DNA of 64,000 nt from Owenweeksia sp965229445 (GTDB lineage: Bacteria > Bacteroidota > Bacteroidia > Flavobacteriales > Schleiferiaceae): assembly GCA_965229445.1 (NCBI GenBank), contig OZ245876.1:2728001-2792000 (forward strand), written 5' to 3'. Numbering within the stretch: the first letter of the stretch is position 1; each line of letters opens with the position of its first letter. The position numbers were made by a program, and so were the translations under genes. Below the pieces are notes generated by a model. The model did not search any database, was not told where the DNA came from, and saw nothing but the letters and a program-made list of their open reading frames with translations. This document shows positions 28,227-36,536 of the stretch, one piece after another.

Positions 28227-28337
28227 CCCCGTAAAACGGGGCAGGCACCGTAAAACGGGGCAGGTACCGTAGAACGGCACAAGTACCGTAAAACGGCACA
28301 AGTACCGTAGAACGGGGTAAACACCGTAGAACGGTGT
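28227..28337. repeat. Array of about six CGTARAACG mini-hairpins
   Basis: Six head-to-tail units of about 19 bp share the core CGTARAACG. Each core is a 3-nt loop (AAA or AGA) closed by GT/AC, with outer bases that differ from unit to unit. The first unit pairs CCCCGT with ACGGGG (28227-28232, 28236-28241); the last pairs ACACCGT with ACGGTGT (28321-28327, 28331-28337). The same family recurs near 50.5 kb. Confidence 0.8.
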
Positions 28338-28476
28338 GAACTTTTAGTTTTTAGTTGTTAGTTTATAGTTTACAAAGTGTATTCTTCACCAGACATTGGT
28401 TAAAACACGATCCAGGAAAAGTTGAGACGTGACACGGTGAATGGCTAGGCTTTGACAAGGCGTGGTTTTATCTCTG

Positions 28477-28627
28477 TTCTTTTCCAGTTGATGAAAAGAA
28501 CCAAAAATCCTGGACTTTTAAAGGAGCTTTTGGCCTGGCCAAACCGCCGCCTTCCCGGGCTCCATGCCCTGTGCGCTTTTAGCGCACGCAATTGCGCCCT
28601 TCAGTCGGCTAGCTCTGCTAAAAGTCC
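28477..28627 (+). repeat. Structured dispersed element, copy A1
   Basis: About 150 nt. A 5' hairpin (TTCTTTTC/GAAAAGAA, 28477-28500) precedes a closed structure: outer stem GGACTTTTA (28512-28520) with TAAAAGTCC (28619-28627), an internal loop, then GAGC/GCTC, and inside it the hairpins TTTGGCC/GGCCAAA and GTGCGC/GCGCAC (28571-28587). A diverged copy at 49761-49911 keeps the same architecture with different bases in the stems. I recall similar repeats scattered in many Bacteroidota genomes but cannot name the family. Confidence 0.75.
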
Positions 28628-28918
28628 CTTTAGCACGTTTTATTAGTTCTTACCAATATGAGTCAACAGTACTTAGAATATCACAATTTTAATTAAGACT
28701 GGAAGGCGCCACAAACCAGCACAAATACCATACAACGGCACAAGCACCGTAAAACGGGGTAAACACCGTAGAACGGTGTGAACTTTTAGTTTTTAGATGT
28801 TAGTTTTTAGTTTACAAAGTGTATTCTTCACCAGACATTGGTTAAAACACGATCCAGGAAAAGTTGAGACGTGACACGGTGAATGGCTAGGCTTTGACAA
28901 GGCGTGGTTTTATCTCTG

Positions 28919-29069
28919 TTCTTTTCCAGTTGATGAAAAGAACCAAAAATCCTGGACTTTTAAAGGAGCTTTTGGCCTGGCCAAACCGCCGCCTTCCCGG
29001 GCTCCATGCCCTGTGCGCTTTTAGCGCACGCAATTGCGCCCTTCAGTCGGCTAGCTCTGCTAAAAGTCC
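28919..29069 (+). repeat. Structured dispersed element, copy A2
   Basis: Second copy of the element at 28477-28627, carried by the 442-bp tandem duplication. All stems are retained. Confidence 0.75.
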
Positions 29070-29302
29070 CTTTAGCACGTTTTATTAGTTCTTACCAATA
29101 TGAGTCAACAGTACTTAGAATATCACAATTTTAATTAAGACTGGAAGGCGCCACAAACCAGCACAAATACCATACAACGTCACAAGCACCGTAAAACGGG
29201 GTAAACACCGTAGAACGGTGTGAACTTTTAGTTTTTAGTTGTTAGTTTTTAGTTTTTAGTTTTTAGTTAAAATATCCGTCTCCCTCATTTGGTATCTTTG
29301 GA

Positions 29303-29377
29303 TAACAACAATACGATTAGCACAGGTACATCCTATGGCTAAACGCAATAGAATAACGCTATTGTTGTTAGCAACAA
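29303..29377. other. Palindromic left boundary of the cassette array
   Basis: TAACAACAATA (29303-29313) and TATTGTTGTTA (29360-29370) are perfect 11-bp inverted arms around a 46-nt loop that itself contains TTAGC/GCTAA. GTTGCAGGCA, the first box of cassette 1, begins 7 nt later. This could be an attI-like site or the attC-like end of a lost cassette. No integrase gene is next to it. Confidence 0.45.
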
Positions 29378-29430
29378 GTTGCAGGCAATTTGAAAAAAAC
29401 TCAGGCGTTAAGTTTTTGAATGATTAATAA

Positions 29431-29991
29431 TTGCCCTTGAAACCTTTAAAATCTATTCCGCTTTTACTTTTGGGAACATTGGTACTAGTGGCTTGTAAAA
29501 AAAAGGAATCGACTACAAACAAGCTTGATTTTTATGTTTCCTCAGCACCATCCTCAAAGTTCACTAACCTGACATTTGATATTGAAAGCCTTCAATTTAT
29601 TCTTCTTAATTCTGACGGTATTCACTATATTGTTTTAGACGAGCGTGAATCAATTAATATTGATCTTGCTAATCCCTCTCTAAAATATCTTGGTTCATTA
29701 GAACGCCCATTCGAAAGTCACCAACGCTCCGATGTAGTAAATGAATATGAGCTAAGAATCTCAAGCTCTGAATTCATTGTATCTACAGACAGTACCTTGT
29801 TGATGCTTGAGTATTCTCCAAATGTCAAATTAGCTCAAAATCAAGGGTACGACACGGCGCGGACGTTTCTTAATCTTGCCAACGGGCAGAGCCTTGATAT
29901 AATTCTAGAAATAGATATTGATGGTTCAATTATTCTAGATTCGGCAGGATCGAATTGGATATCCCCCGAACTGAAAATAATTAAAAAATAA
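29431..29991 (+). CDS. Cassette 1: small lipoprotein
   Basis: 186 aa from a TTG start, or 184 aa from a second TTG at 29437 that would give MKPLKSIPLLLLG. A lipobox LVACKKK is clear, so it should be an outer- or inner-membrane lipoprotein. The mature part is rich in short strands (LDFYVSSAPSSKFTNLTFDIESLQF) and resembles DUF4382-like lipoproteins in general character, without a firm match. It is the only gene of cassette 1, whose end box begins 5 bp after the stop codon. Confidence 0.72.
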   Translation: MPLKPLKSIPLLLLGTLVLVACKKKESTTNKLDFYVSSAPSSKFTNLTFDIESLQFILLNSDGIHYIVLDERESINIDLANPSLKYLGSLERPFESHQRSDVVNEYELRISSSEFIVSTDSTLLMLEYSPNVKLAQNQGYDTARTFLNLANGQSLDIILEIDIDGSIILDSAGSNWISPELKIIKK

Positions 29992-30336
29992 AAACTGCCT
30001 GCAACAATGGCTAAAAATCAATACTAAATGCTGTGTAAGTTTCACATTTTGTGTTACTTATGCCGCCCAGGGCCGCTGCTTTATCGGAAAGAATTAAATT
30101 AGCTAAAACAGCGGCCTAGGCTCAATTTTACCTAAGTTCAAAACCCGAAACATAAAGCCGTACTGCTTTTAGCCGTGACGTTGTGCGGCATACAAAGAAA
30201 GCCAACGCACATTCAAGCACATTTGGTTTTTGCCTACACGCAAAGCCAACGCTGAAAAACCAAAAGAGCCTGTTTTGTTGCCAACGCTCGACAGGAAAAT
30301 GATAAATTGAAAAACTATAAGAAAGACCAAGAGTAA
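29992..30336. other. Junction 1/2 and leader of cassette 2
   Basis: Non-coding. It holds the attC-like junction (29996-30188), described separately, then the cassette 2 leader. In the leader TTTGGTTTTT (30222-30231) pairs with AAAAACCAAA (30255-30264). About 75 bp around this hairpin recur in the leader of cassette 3. Confidence 0.7.
29996..30188 (+). other. attC-like recombination site, junction of cassettes 1 and 2
   Basis: In order: R''-like box TGCCTGCAAC (29996-30005), 3-nt spacer, L''-like GGCTAAAA (30009-30016), a centre with the hairpins TAAGT...ACTTA (30036-30060) and GGCCGCTG/CAGCGGCC (30071-30078, 30109-30116), L'-like TTTTAGCC (30167-30174), 5-nt spacer GTGAC, and R'-like GTTGTGCGG (30180-30188). 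L'' and L' are perfectly complementary. At 193 nt it is long for an attC site. Confidence 0.65.
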
Positions 30337-33300
30337 ATGGAGATAAACAAATTGAAACCGAGAAAAGCGCTGAATAAAGCCTTTCTGAAAGTAAAACCCA
30401 ACAGGACAGAAATCGAAGGTTTCAAAGCCAATCTCATCCAACTACTCGACAGGACAAACGACACCGAATCGGAAGAGTTTTACAAAAATCTTGTCATTGA
30501 CTTTCTCAAAAAGACCTATTACGACCCAAACCATTTCATCAATACCAAAGGACGAAACGACCTTGTAATACACAACGGAGACAAAGCCAAAAGCACGGTT
30601 GGAGTGATCATTGAAGCCAAAAAACCGACCAACAGAAGCGAAATGGTGACGACTGACAAGCTGAATGCAAAGGCTTTTCAAGAATTGGTGCTTTACTACT
30701 TACGAGAACGAATCACACAAAACAACCTTGAAACCAAGCATTTGATTATCACAAACATCAATGAATGGTTCATTTTTGACGCAACCACTTTCGACAGACA
30801 TTTTGCCCAGAACAAAAAACTCGTAAAGCAATTTCAGGACTTTGAAGGCGGACGATTAGCAGACATTAAAACCGACTTTTTCTACAAGCAAATAGCCGAG
30901 CCTTTTATTGCTGACATCAAAACCGAGATAGAGTTTACGTACTTCAATTTGCAGGACTACCAAAAGCCCTTGCGAAATGAAGACAAGGCAGATGACAACA
31001 AGCTCATCGCTCTTTTCAAACTCTTATCGCCTGAACATCTTTTAAAGCTTCCTTTTACCAACGACAGCAACAGCCTTGACAAACGCTTTTACAGCGAGTT
31101 GCTACATATTATCGGTTTGACAGAAACCAAAGAAGGAAGCAAGAAACTCATTGAACGAAACAAGGCAGGCGAAAGACATACAGGAACTATTCTCGAAGAT
31201 GCTATTATCCAATTAGACAGTTTAGACAAACTGAGCAGATTGGAAAGACCTAGCCAGTTTGGAAGCACCCAACAAGAAAAGCTTTTTAATGTTGCTCTTG
31301 AGCTTTCCATAACATGGATCAATAGAATCTTATTCCTGAAATTGTTGGAAGCCCAGTTAATCACTTACCACAAAGGCGACAAATCCTATTCGTTTCTGAA
31401 CCTTGACAAAATCAAGAACTATGACGACCTGAACAGCTTGTTTTTTCAAGTATTAGCGAGAAAATACGATGAACGAAACGAAGATGTAATCAAAGCTTTT
31501 GAGAAAGTCCCCTATCTCAACTCTTCCCTATTTGAGCCAACCGACATTGAACAGGACACGCTTTTCATCAGTAATCTACGAGATGACAAGTCAATTCCGA
31601 TTATTTCTTCCACAGTACTGAAAGACCAGAACGGTAAAAAGCGAACAGGAAAACTGAACACACTTGAATATCTGTTTGAATTCCTGAATGCTTATGATTT
31701 TAGTAGCGAAGGTTCAGAAGAAATTCAGGAAGAGAATAAATCGCTTATTAATGCGTCCGTTCTAGGATTGATATTCGAGAAAATCAACGGCTACAAAGAC
31801 GGTTCATTCTTCACACCAGGTTTTATCACCATGTACATGTGCCGTGAAACCATTCGCAAAGCGGTGGTTCAGAAATTCAATGAAACCAAGAATTGGAAAT
31901 GCAAAGACCTTGATGAAGTTTACAACAAAATTGAAGATGCCAAAGAAGCCAACGGGATTGTAAACAGTCTGAAAATTTGTGACCCAGCCGTAGGTTCAGG
32001 ACACTTTTTAGTTTCTGCCCTCAATGAAATGATTGCCGTTAAAAACGACTTGAAAATTCTGCAAGACCGAGACGGTAAACGCCTGAAAGAATATCAGGTG
32101 GAAGTAGTGAATGACGAACTTATTGTAACGGACGAAGAAGGAGAACTTTTTGACTACAATCCCAAAAGCAAAGAAAGCCAACGCATACAGGAAACACTCT
32201 TTCACGAAAAGCAAACCATCATTGAAAACTGCCTGTTCGGTGTGGACATCAATCCGAACTCTGTAAAAATTTGCCGTTTGCGTTTATGGATTGAACTTCT
32301 GAAAAATGCTTACTACAAAAACGCCACTGAACTTGAAACACTTCCCAATATTGACATCAATATTAAGTGCGGTAACTCTCTTGTCAGCCGTTTCGACATA
32401 GATGCTGACTTTAAACAGGCTTTGAAGAAAAGTAAATGGTCGATTGACAGTTACCGTGTAGCGGTTGACACTTATCGAAACGCTCAGAACAAAGAGCAAA
32501 AAAGAGAAATGGAACGCCTGATTGACGACATCAAATCCGATTTCAGGAGCGAGATTTCTTTGAACGACCCAAAAGTAAAACGCCTTCGCAAACTTTCAGG
32601 TGAACTCTTCCAGCTTACCAATCAAGGACAGCTTTTTGAAATGAGCAAAAAGGAAAAAGCCGCTTGGAACAAGAAAGTGAAAAAGCTCACCGAACAGACT
32701 AATAAGCTTGAAGCTGAAATCGAAGAAATCAAAGCCAATAAGATTTTTGAAAACGCTTTTGAATGGCGCTTTGAGTTTCCAGAAGTGCTGAATGATGATG
32801 GTGATTTTGTAGGATTTGATGTGGTGATTGGGAATCCGCCTTACATGCTTTTACAAAATCTACCAAAAACAGAAGAATCTTATCTCAAAACAATATTTAA
32901 AACCGCCTCATACAAAGGAGACACATTCGGAGTTTTCATCGAACTTGCGAACAACCTAGTTGATGAAGATGGAATTACAAACGTAATTGTTCCATACACA
33001 TGGATTTCTATACAACAGCACTTTGAGCTCAGAAAACTTGTATTGAGATCATTGGACTACATAATTGATCTTCCTCAAAAAGTTTTTGAACATGCCGATT
33101 TGGACACAACAATTGTTCAAATCACCAGAGAGAAAAACCCCAACGATAAGTTCCTTATTGGCAAAGCAGAAAATGATCAAATTTTAACTTACAAAACAGG
33201 AAGCAAAGAATTCTGCACCCAAAATGAGTTTTGGCAAATAAATCTGAATATCAGTGAATCTGACACGGCAATTTTAAATAAAATCGAAAAGATTTCATTT

Positions 33301-33984
33301 CCATTAGAACAGGAGTTTGAAGTTTCTCAAGGCTACATCCCATACCGCAGAAGTGATCTTATCAAAGTATTTGGAGAAATAGAAGGCAATAGAATAGTTG
33401 ATGAAAGGCTATGGCACTCAAATGAGAAATTAACTCCAGAATTCAAGCAAGAAATACAAGGAAAAGACCTCTCAAGATTCAAATACAGTGAAAGCTTCCA
33501 ATATGTAAAATACGGCAAGCATTTAGCAGGTTATGTAGATACAAAGTTTTTCACTTCTCCAAGGGTTTTAATTATGGAAGTGACAAGGGGTAACAGGTAT
33601 AAACTTACTTCCTCATTTGTTGAAAAAGAGCTTTACAATACACCATCAATTATCAACATAATACACCCCAAGAATACTGAAACTGAGCTACTCTTCTTGA
33701 CAGCGCTAATAAATTCGAGTCTTTTCACTTGGTATCATTTAAAGGTTCACTCTAAAGCTCAGGCTAAAACCTCTATTCCTAAAATCCTTGTTCGAGAAGT
33801 CAGAAATCTTCCTTTTCCGAAATCTAACCCTGACTTAAAACTGAAAATTTCTCAATTGTCGCGTAAAGCCATGAATTGTGATAGCGATACTATCATGGAT
33901 ATTAGCTTAGAAATTGACCAATTGGTTTACCAGCTTTACGATTTAACCGAAAAAGAAATTGAAATAATTGAGAGTTCTCTATGA
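30337..33984 (+). CDS. Type IIG (Eco57I-like) restriction-modification enzyme
   Basis: 1215 aa combining nuclease, adenine methylase and target recognition. Near the N-terminus NDLVIHNG (D75) and GVIIEAKKP (E93, K95) form a PD-(D/E)xK-type nuclease motif. Methylase motif I is DPAVGSGHFLVSAL (from residue 549) and motif IV is VVIGNPPYML (N-P-P-Y, about 832-835). The last 350 residues look like a target recognition domain and are visibly more AT-rich than the rest, consistent with domain exchange. It should methylate one strand of an asymmetric site and cut unmodified DNA nearby. Its stop overlaps the next gene by 4 bp. Confidence 0.9.
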   Translation: MEINKLKPRKALNKAFLKVKPNRTEIEGFKANLIQLLDRTNDTESEEFYKNLVIDFLKKTYYDPNHFINTKGRNDLVIHNGDKAKSTVGVIIEAKKPTNRSEMVTTDKLNAKAFQELVLYYLRERITQNNLETKHLIITNINEWFIFDATTFDRHFAQNKKLVKQFQDFEGGRLADIKTDFFYKQIAEPFIADIKTEIEFTYFNLQDYQKPLRNEDKADDNKLIALFKLLSPEHLLKLPFTNDSNSLDKRFYSELLHIIGLTETKEGSKKLIERNKAGERHTGTILEDAIIQLDSLDKLSRLERPSQFGSTQQEKLFNVALELSITWINRILFLKLLEAQLITYHKGDKSYSFLNLDKIKNYDDLNSLFFQVLARKYDERNEDVIKAFEKVPYLNSSLFEPTDIEQDTLFISNLRDDKSIPIISSTVLKDQNGKKRTGKLNTLEYLFEFLNAYDFSSEGSEEIQEENKSLINASVLGLIFEKINGYKDGSFFTPGFITMYMCRETIRKAVVQKFNETKNWKCKDLDEVYNKIEDAKEANGIVNSLKICDPAVGSGHFLVSALNEMIAVKNDLKILQDRDGKRLKEYQVEVVNDELIVTDEEGELFDYNPKSKESQRIQETLFHEKQTIIENCLFGVDINPNSVKICRLRLWIELLKNAYYKNATELETLPNIDINIKCGNSLVSRFDIDADFKQALKKSKWSIDSYRVAVDTYRNAQNKEQKREMERLIDDIKSDFRSEISLNDPKVKRLRKLSGELFQLTNQGQLFEMSKKEKAAWNKKVKKLTEQTNKLEAEIEEIKANKIFENAFEWRFEFPEVLNDDGDFVGFDVVIGNPPYMLLQNLPKTEESYLKTIFKTASYKGDTFGVFIELANNLVDEDGITNVIVPYTWISIQQHFELRKLVLRSLDYIIDLPQKVFEHADLDTTIVQITREKNPNDKFLIGKAENDQILTYKTGSKEFCTQNEFWQINLNISESDTAILNKIEKISFPLEQEFEVSQGYIPYRRSDLIKVFGEIEGNRIVDERLWHSNEKLTPEFKQEIQGKDLSRFKYSESFQYVKYGKHLAGYVDTKFFTSPRVLIMEVTRGNRYKLTSSFVEKELYNTPSIINIIHPKNTETELLFLTALINSSLFTWYHLKVHSKAQAKTSIPKILVREVRNLPFPKSNPDLKLKISQLSRKAMNCDSDTIMDISLEIDQLVYQLYDLTEKEIEIIESSL

Positions 33985-34658
33985 TAACCGCAATCATCAT
34001 ATCGGGCATTCTTGTGATCTTCATCATAGGCTTTGTTCAAGTCTATAACAGGCATAACAGAGTTGTCAAGAAAATTGACTTTGCGGGAGAATACAGGAAC
34101 AAATTCGTGGAGTTCGCCAACAAATATTTCAAAACTCATGACCGTTGGAATCGGTCAGGAGATCTTGATGGTGAGCTTTATATTTGGCTCACTATGAACG
34201 TAAGCAAAATTAAAAGCTATGTAGGTTCTTTTGGTGTCATGTCTTACAAACCAGCTTTTCAGAACTACATGATTAACAACTATCAAATCATCATCAATAC
34301 CATCCCAAAATTCAGAGAAGGTCAGGTTGAGAGTTTTGATGTTGGTTCTGTTGACGATTGTTTGCTTCGATACATTGGACATCTAGAAGAATATCAAAAA
34401 GAAACTCAAAGAAACCTGAGAAACCCAATTATTTGGTTTCGAGAAGGTTTTAGAGAGATTTTGAGCATTCCAATTTTTATTCTTAGTTGGTTCGGAATTA
34501 TAAGCAATCGGACTTTGAACTCAATTAAAGACAGTTTGATTTACAAGGTCATTTCAGGCCTTATTGCTCTTGTAACGCTAGTCAGTGGAATTGTGACAAT
34601 TATTGTTGGTTACGACCAGACTTTGAAGTTCATTAACAAAATACTAGGAAATGAATAA
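33981..34658 (+). CDS. Membrane protein coupled to the type IIG enzyme
   Basis: 225 aa. One N-terminal helix (AIIISGILVIFIIGFVQVY), a soluble middle with many Tyr, Asn and Lys residues, and two C-terminal hydrophobic segments (IPIFILSWFGIIS and VISGLIALVTLVSGIVTIIVG). No family is recognised. The ATGA overlap with the restriction-modification gene implies coupled translation, so it may assist restriction, block DNA entry or act as a separate anti-phage effector; none of this is shown. It is the last gene of cassette 2. Confidence 0.75.
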   Translation: MITAIIISGILVIFIIGFVQVYNRHNRVVKKIDFAGEYRNKFVEFANKYFKTHDRWNRSGDLDGELYIWLTMNVSKIKSYVGSFGVMSYKPAFQNYMINNYQIIINTIPKFREGQVESFDVGSVDDCLLRYIGHLEEYQKETQRNLRNPIIWFREGFREILSIPIFILSWFGIISNRTLNSIKDSLIYKVISGLIALVTLVSGIVTIIVGYDQTLKFINKILGNE

Positions 34659-34772
34659 GCCAACGCTCAACAGCCACACACATTGCCAAGCCGCTCAAAG
34701 CAGCCGCACAAGCCAAAGCTTGTCAAAGAGTGTGTCTGAGCCCACGCACGGCAAGAAAAAGAATAAGTACGA

Positions 34773-34787
34773 CCGCACAACATTGTG
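34773..34787 (+). other. Left part of the attC-like junction 2/3, split by the IS element
   Basis: CCGCACAAC followed by ATTGTG. Joining it to 36309-36360 restores a 67-nt site: R'' CCGCACAAC, a TTGTG arm (TTGTGT with the IS-border T) opposite ACACTAA, an inner GTGCATACCC/GGGATACGCAC hairpin with a TTC loop, and R' GTTGTATGCC. The size and plan are those of a classical attC. Confidence 0.6.
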
Positions 34788-34799
34788 TCCCATGTAAAG

Positions 34800-35190
34800 C
34801 AGTAATCCCAACCTCAGGTAAGGATATATAAAATTAGTATTTCCTTTTTCTCTATTTCATTTTGTTGTTGTTTTTGACTGTTAAACTGTTGGTAAACGGT
34901 AGCTTTTGGCCTGCGGCTCTATACTGCCTTTTTGTTTATCAATAGTTTAATAGTCCCGCTGCTGTTGGTATAGCCAGCGGCTGTTCCCTTATTGCTCAGC
35001 ATCCCATATGTGATCACTCTTTTTGTTTTGGCCGAGCGTCACCAGCACCGATTTGATTTTAATAAGGTGAAGAAAAGCCACTTGCTATAAGCATGTGGTC
35101 TGCTCCCTTTTGGCGTGCAGCCACCCACGATGTTTTGTGGTCTTTTCTGTACTTGCATTTTAGAGCTTGAAGGGTTTATATTCATTTCTG
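34800..35190 (-). ncRNA. Probable bridge RNA region of the IS element
   Basis: IS110-family recombinases are guided by a bridge RNA encoded in a non-coding end, reported for the IS1111 group to be the end downstream of the transposase. Here that end is the 34.8-35.2 kb flank. An imperfect hairpin around CGGTAGCTTTTGGC and GCGGCTCTATACTGCC (about 34898-34931) is conserved in a second, transposase-less copy at 43.8-44.0 kb, which supports a structured RNA. Exact ends and guide loops cannot be set by eye. Confidence 0.35.
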
Positions 35191-35196
35191 TTTTTT

Positions 35197-36255
35197 TTAG
35201 TGAACCACACCTACCTGGTAGGGGGTTTCGGTTTTTATAACTGCCAGTGTGCGACTGAGTAATTTACGGGCCACCTTTACCAGTATGGCCTTGGTATCTT
35301 TACCGGCATGTGTGCGGTAGTAGGCCTGCATTACAGGGTCGTACCGCAGGGCCTGCCAGGTGGCTTCTACAAAATAGCTGCGCATCAATCTATGGCTGCG
35401 CGGGTTTAGCCCGCGGCTGCGTACTTTGCTCTCCCCACTTTGGGCCATGCCGGGTATAAGGCCAATGTAAGCAGCCAGTTGTTTAAAGTTGTTGAACCTC
35501 CGCAAGTCGCCAATTTCACTTAAAATGCCGCAGGCTACTATGGGGCCAATGCCGGGTATGCTGCGCAGTAGCTTATAATCTCTTTTGTAATGGGTACGGC
35601 ACCACAACCGCAGTTCGTTGCTGATGTAGCGCAGCTCTTTATCGATAAAGTCAAAGTGCTCCATACGGCTTTCCAGCGAGGCTTCCACTCTAGGGTAGTC
35701 AAAGCTCAGGTTGCGGATCCAGTCTCTGAAGCCATGGCTCCAGTTGGAATTATCATACTCTGGCGGCAATTTTACACCAAGGTATAGTAGCTGGCTTTTG
35801 ATATGACTCTTTATCCTTCGGTAATCTTTCACCAGATCATTACGCCTGCGGAACAAACAGCGCAGGTGCTCTCGTTCCACATCAGGAACAGTAATACCTG
35901 ATAATCGTCCATCTCGTAGTTCTTTGCAAATAAGTTCGGCATCCAGAACATCTGTCTTTTGATAACGCAACTTACCGGTGCGTGCTAAATCTGCAGGATT
36001 AAATACCATACTCTTCCAACCATAGCTGCTAAATGTTCGATGGGCGCTGTAGCCACAACAGCCTGACTCATAGGCCGTGTACACCTGGTAGCCTTTAAAG
36101 TTTTTGTCTACATAGGTTTTTAAGGCTTCAGGATCGGCTGGCATAGTGAGGCCCTTACCCATAAACAAATCCGTAGCGGTATGTATGCGCCAGCTCTTCT
36201 TGTGGATGTCGATACCAATGAATAGTTTTGATAAGGCAGTGTCTTGAGTTTGCAT
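35197..36255 (-). CDS. IS110-family (IS1111-type) transposase
   Basis: 352 aa. The N-terminal RuvC-like DEDD domain shows FIGIDIHKKSWRIH (first D), AYESGCCGYSAHR (E) and KTDVLDAELICKEL (D-x-x-D). The C-terminal transposase-20 domain has LLRSIPGIGPIVACGIL, LAAYIGLIPGMAQSGES with the catalytic serine region, and RSRGLNPRSHRLMRSYFVEA. The ORF is intact and full length, so the element could be active. It opposes the direction of the cassette genes. Confidence 0.95.
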   Translation of the reverse strand: MQTQDTALSKLFIGIDIHKKSWRIHTATDLFMGKGLTMPADPEALKTYVDKNFKGYQVYTAYESGCCGYSAHRTFSSYGWKSMVFNPADLARTGKLRYQKTDVLDAELICKELRDGRLSGITVPDVEREHLRCLFRRRNDLVKDYRRIKSHIKSQLLYLGVKLPPEYDNSNWSHGFRDWIRNLSFDYPRVEASLESRMEHFDFIDKELRYISNELRLWCRTHYKRDYKLLRSIPGIGPIVACGILSEIGDLRRFNNFKQLAAYIGLIPGMAQSGESKVRSRGLNPRSHRLMRSYFVEATWQALRYDPVMQAYYRTHAGKDTKAILVKVARKLLSRTLAVIKTETPYQVGVVH

Positions 36256-36308
36256 TGTAAAGGTATTTTGATGTTTACCTAAACTTAGGACACTGCTTTT
36301 ACATAGGG

Positions 36309-36536
36309 GCTATAGTGCATACCCTTCGGGATACGCACCATACACTAACCGTTGTATGCCATGCCGTGACGTAGAAGAAACCCACCGCACATTTTAGCAC
36401 ATTTGGTTTTTGCCAACGCACAAACCCCACCCTGAAAAACCAAAAGAGCTAACACTTTCCCACCTACACGGGAGTTTAATTTAGAGCGACACACTTTGGC
36501 GTTATCAATATTTTACTTTGTTGAAAAATCAAAGGA
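36309..36536. other. Right part of junction 2/3 and leader of cassette 3
   Basis: The attC-like half (36309-36350) is followed by the cassette 3 box GTTGTATGCC (36351-36360). The leader then repeats about 75 bp of the cassette 2 leader, including TTTGGTTTTT (36402-36411) and AAAAACCAAA (36435-36444). Promoter elements were not identified. Confidence 0.6.

Larger units (their letters stand above)
28303..29245. repeat. 442-bp tandem duplication (two copies plus a partial third)
   Basis: The sequence from about 28303 repeats with an exact offset of 442 bp: the structured element at 28477-28627 recurs at 28919-29069, and the GGTAAACACCGTAGAACGG block appears three times (near 28315, 28757 and 29199). 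The copies differ at only a few bases. Low-complexity TTTTAGTT runs end each unit. No protein is supported; identical 64-codon ORFs in each copy are chance readings of a structured repeat. Confidence 0.92.
34659..35196. other. End of cassette 2 and transposase-distal flank of the IS110 element
   Basis: Non-coding. 34659-34787 is the cassette 2 tail, with a GCCAACGCTC block also present at 30280 before the cassette's first gene, ACACAC/GTGTGT arms, and the end box CCGCACAAC (34773-34781). From 34788 on is the 3' flank of the IS element. Confidence 0.7.
34788..36308 (-). mobile_element. IS110-family element, IS1111 group
   Basis: About 1.52 kb. The transposase is a DEDD enzyme on the minus strand. 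Subterminal inverted repeats ATGTAAAGCAGT (34792-34803) and ACTGCTTTTACAT (36292-36304) match with one extra T. The long non-coding flank (about 400 bp) lies downstream of the transposase and the upstream flank is short (about 50 bp), which together with subterminal repeats points to the IS1111 group. The left end starts exactly 6 nt after the AAC of the cassette 2 end box. Confidence 0.82.

Noticed and set aside
28227..28337. Short regularly spaced palindromic repeats suggesting a CRISPR array
   Set aside because: Units are 19 bp head to tail with no unique spacers and no cas genes in the window.
28452..29088. Two identical 64-codon ORFs (28452-28646 and 28894-29088) that look like a duplicated gene
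   Set aside because: They run through the stems of the structured repeat, and the diverged copy at 49.8 kb does not keep the frame, so the conservation is of structure, not protein.
29303..29377. attI site of an integron
   Set aside because: No integrase gene is adjacent and the sequence is a symmetric palindrome, unlike known attI sites, so it is only listed as an array boundary.
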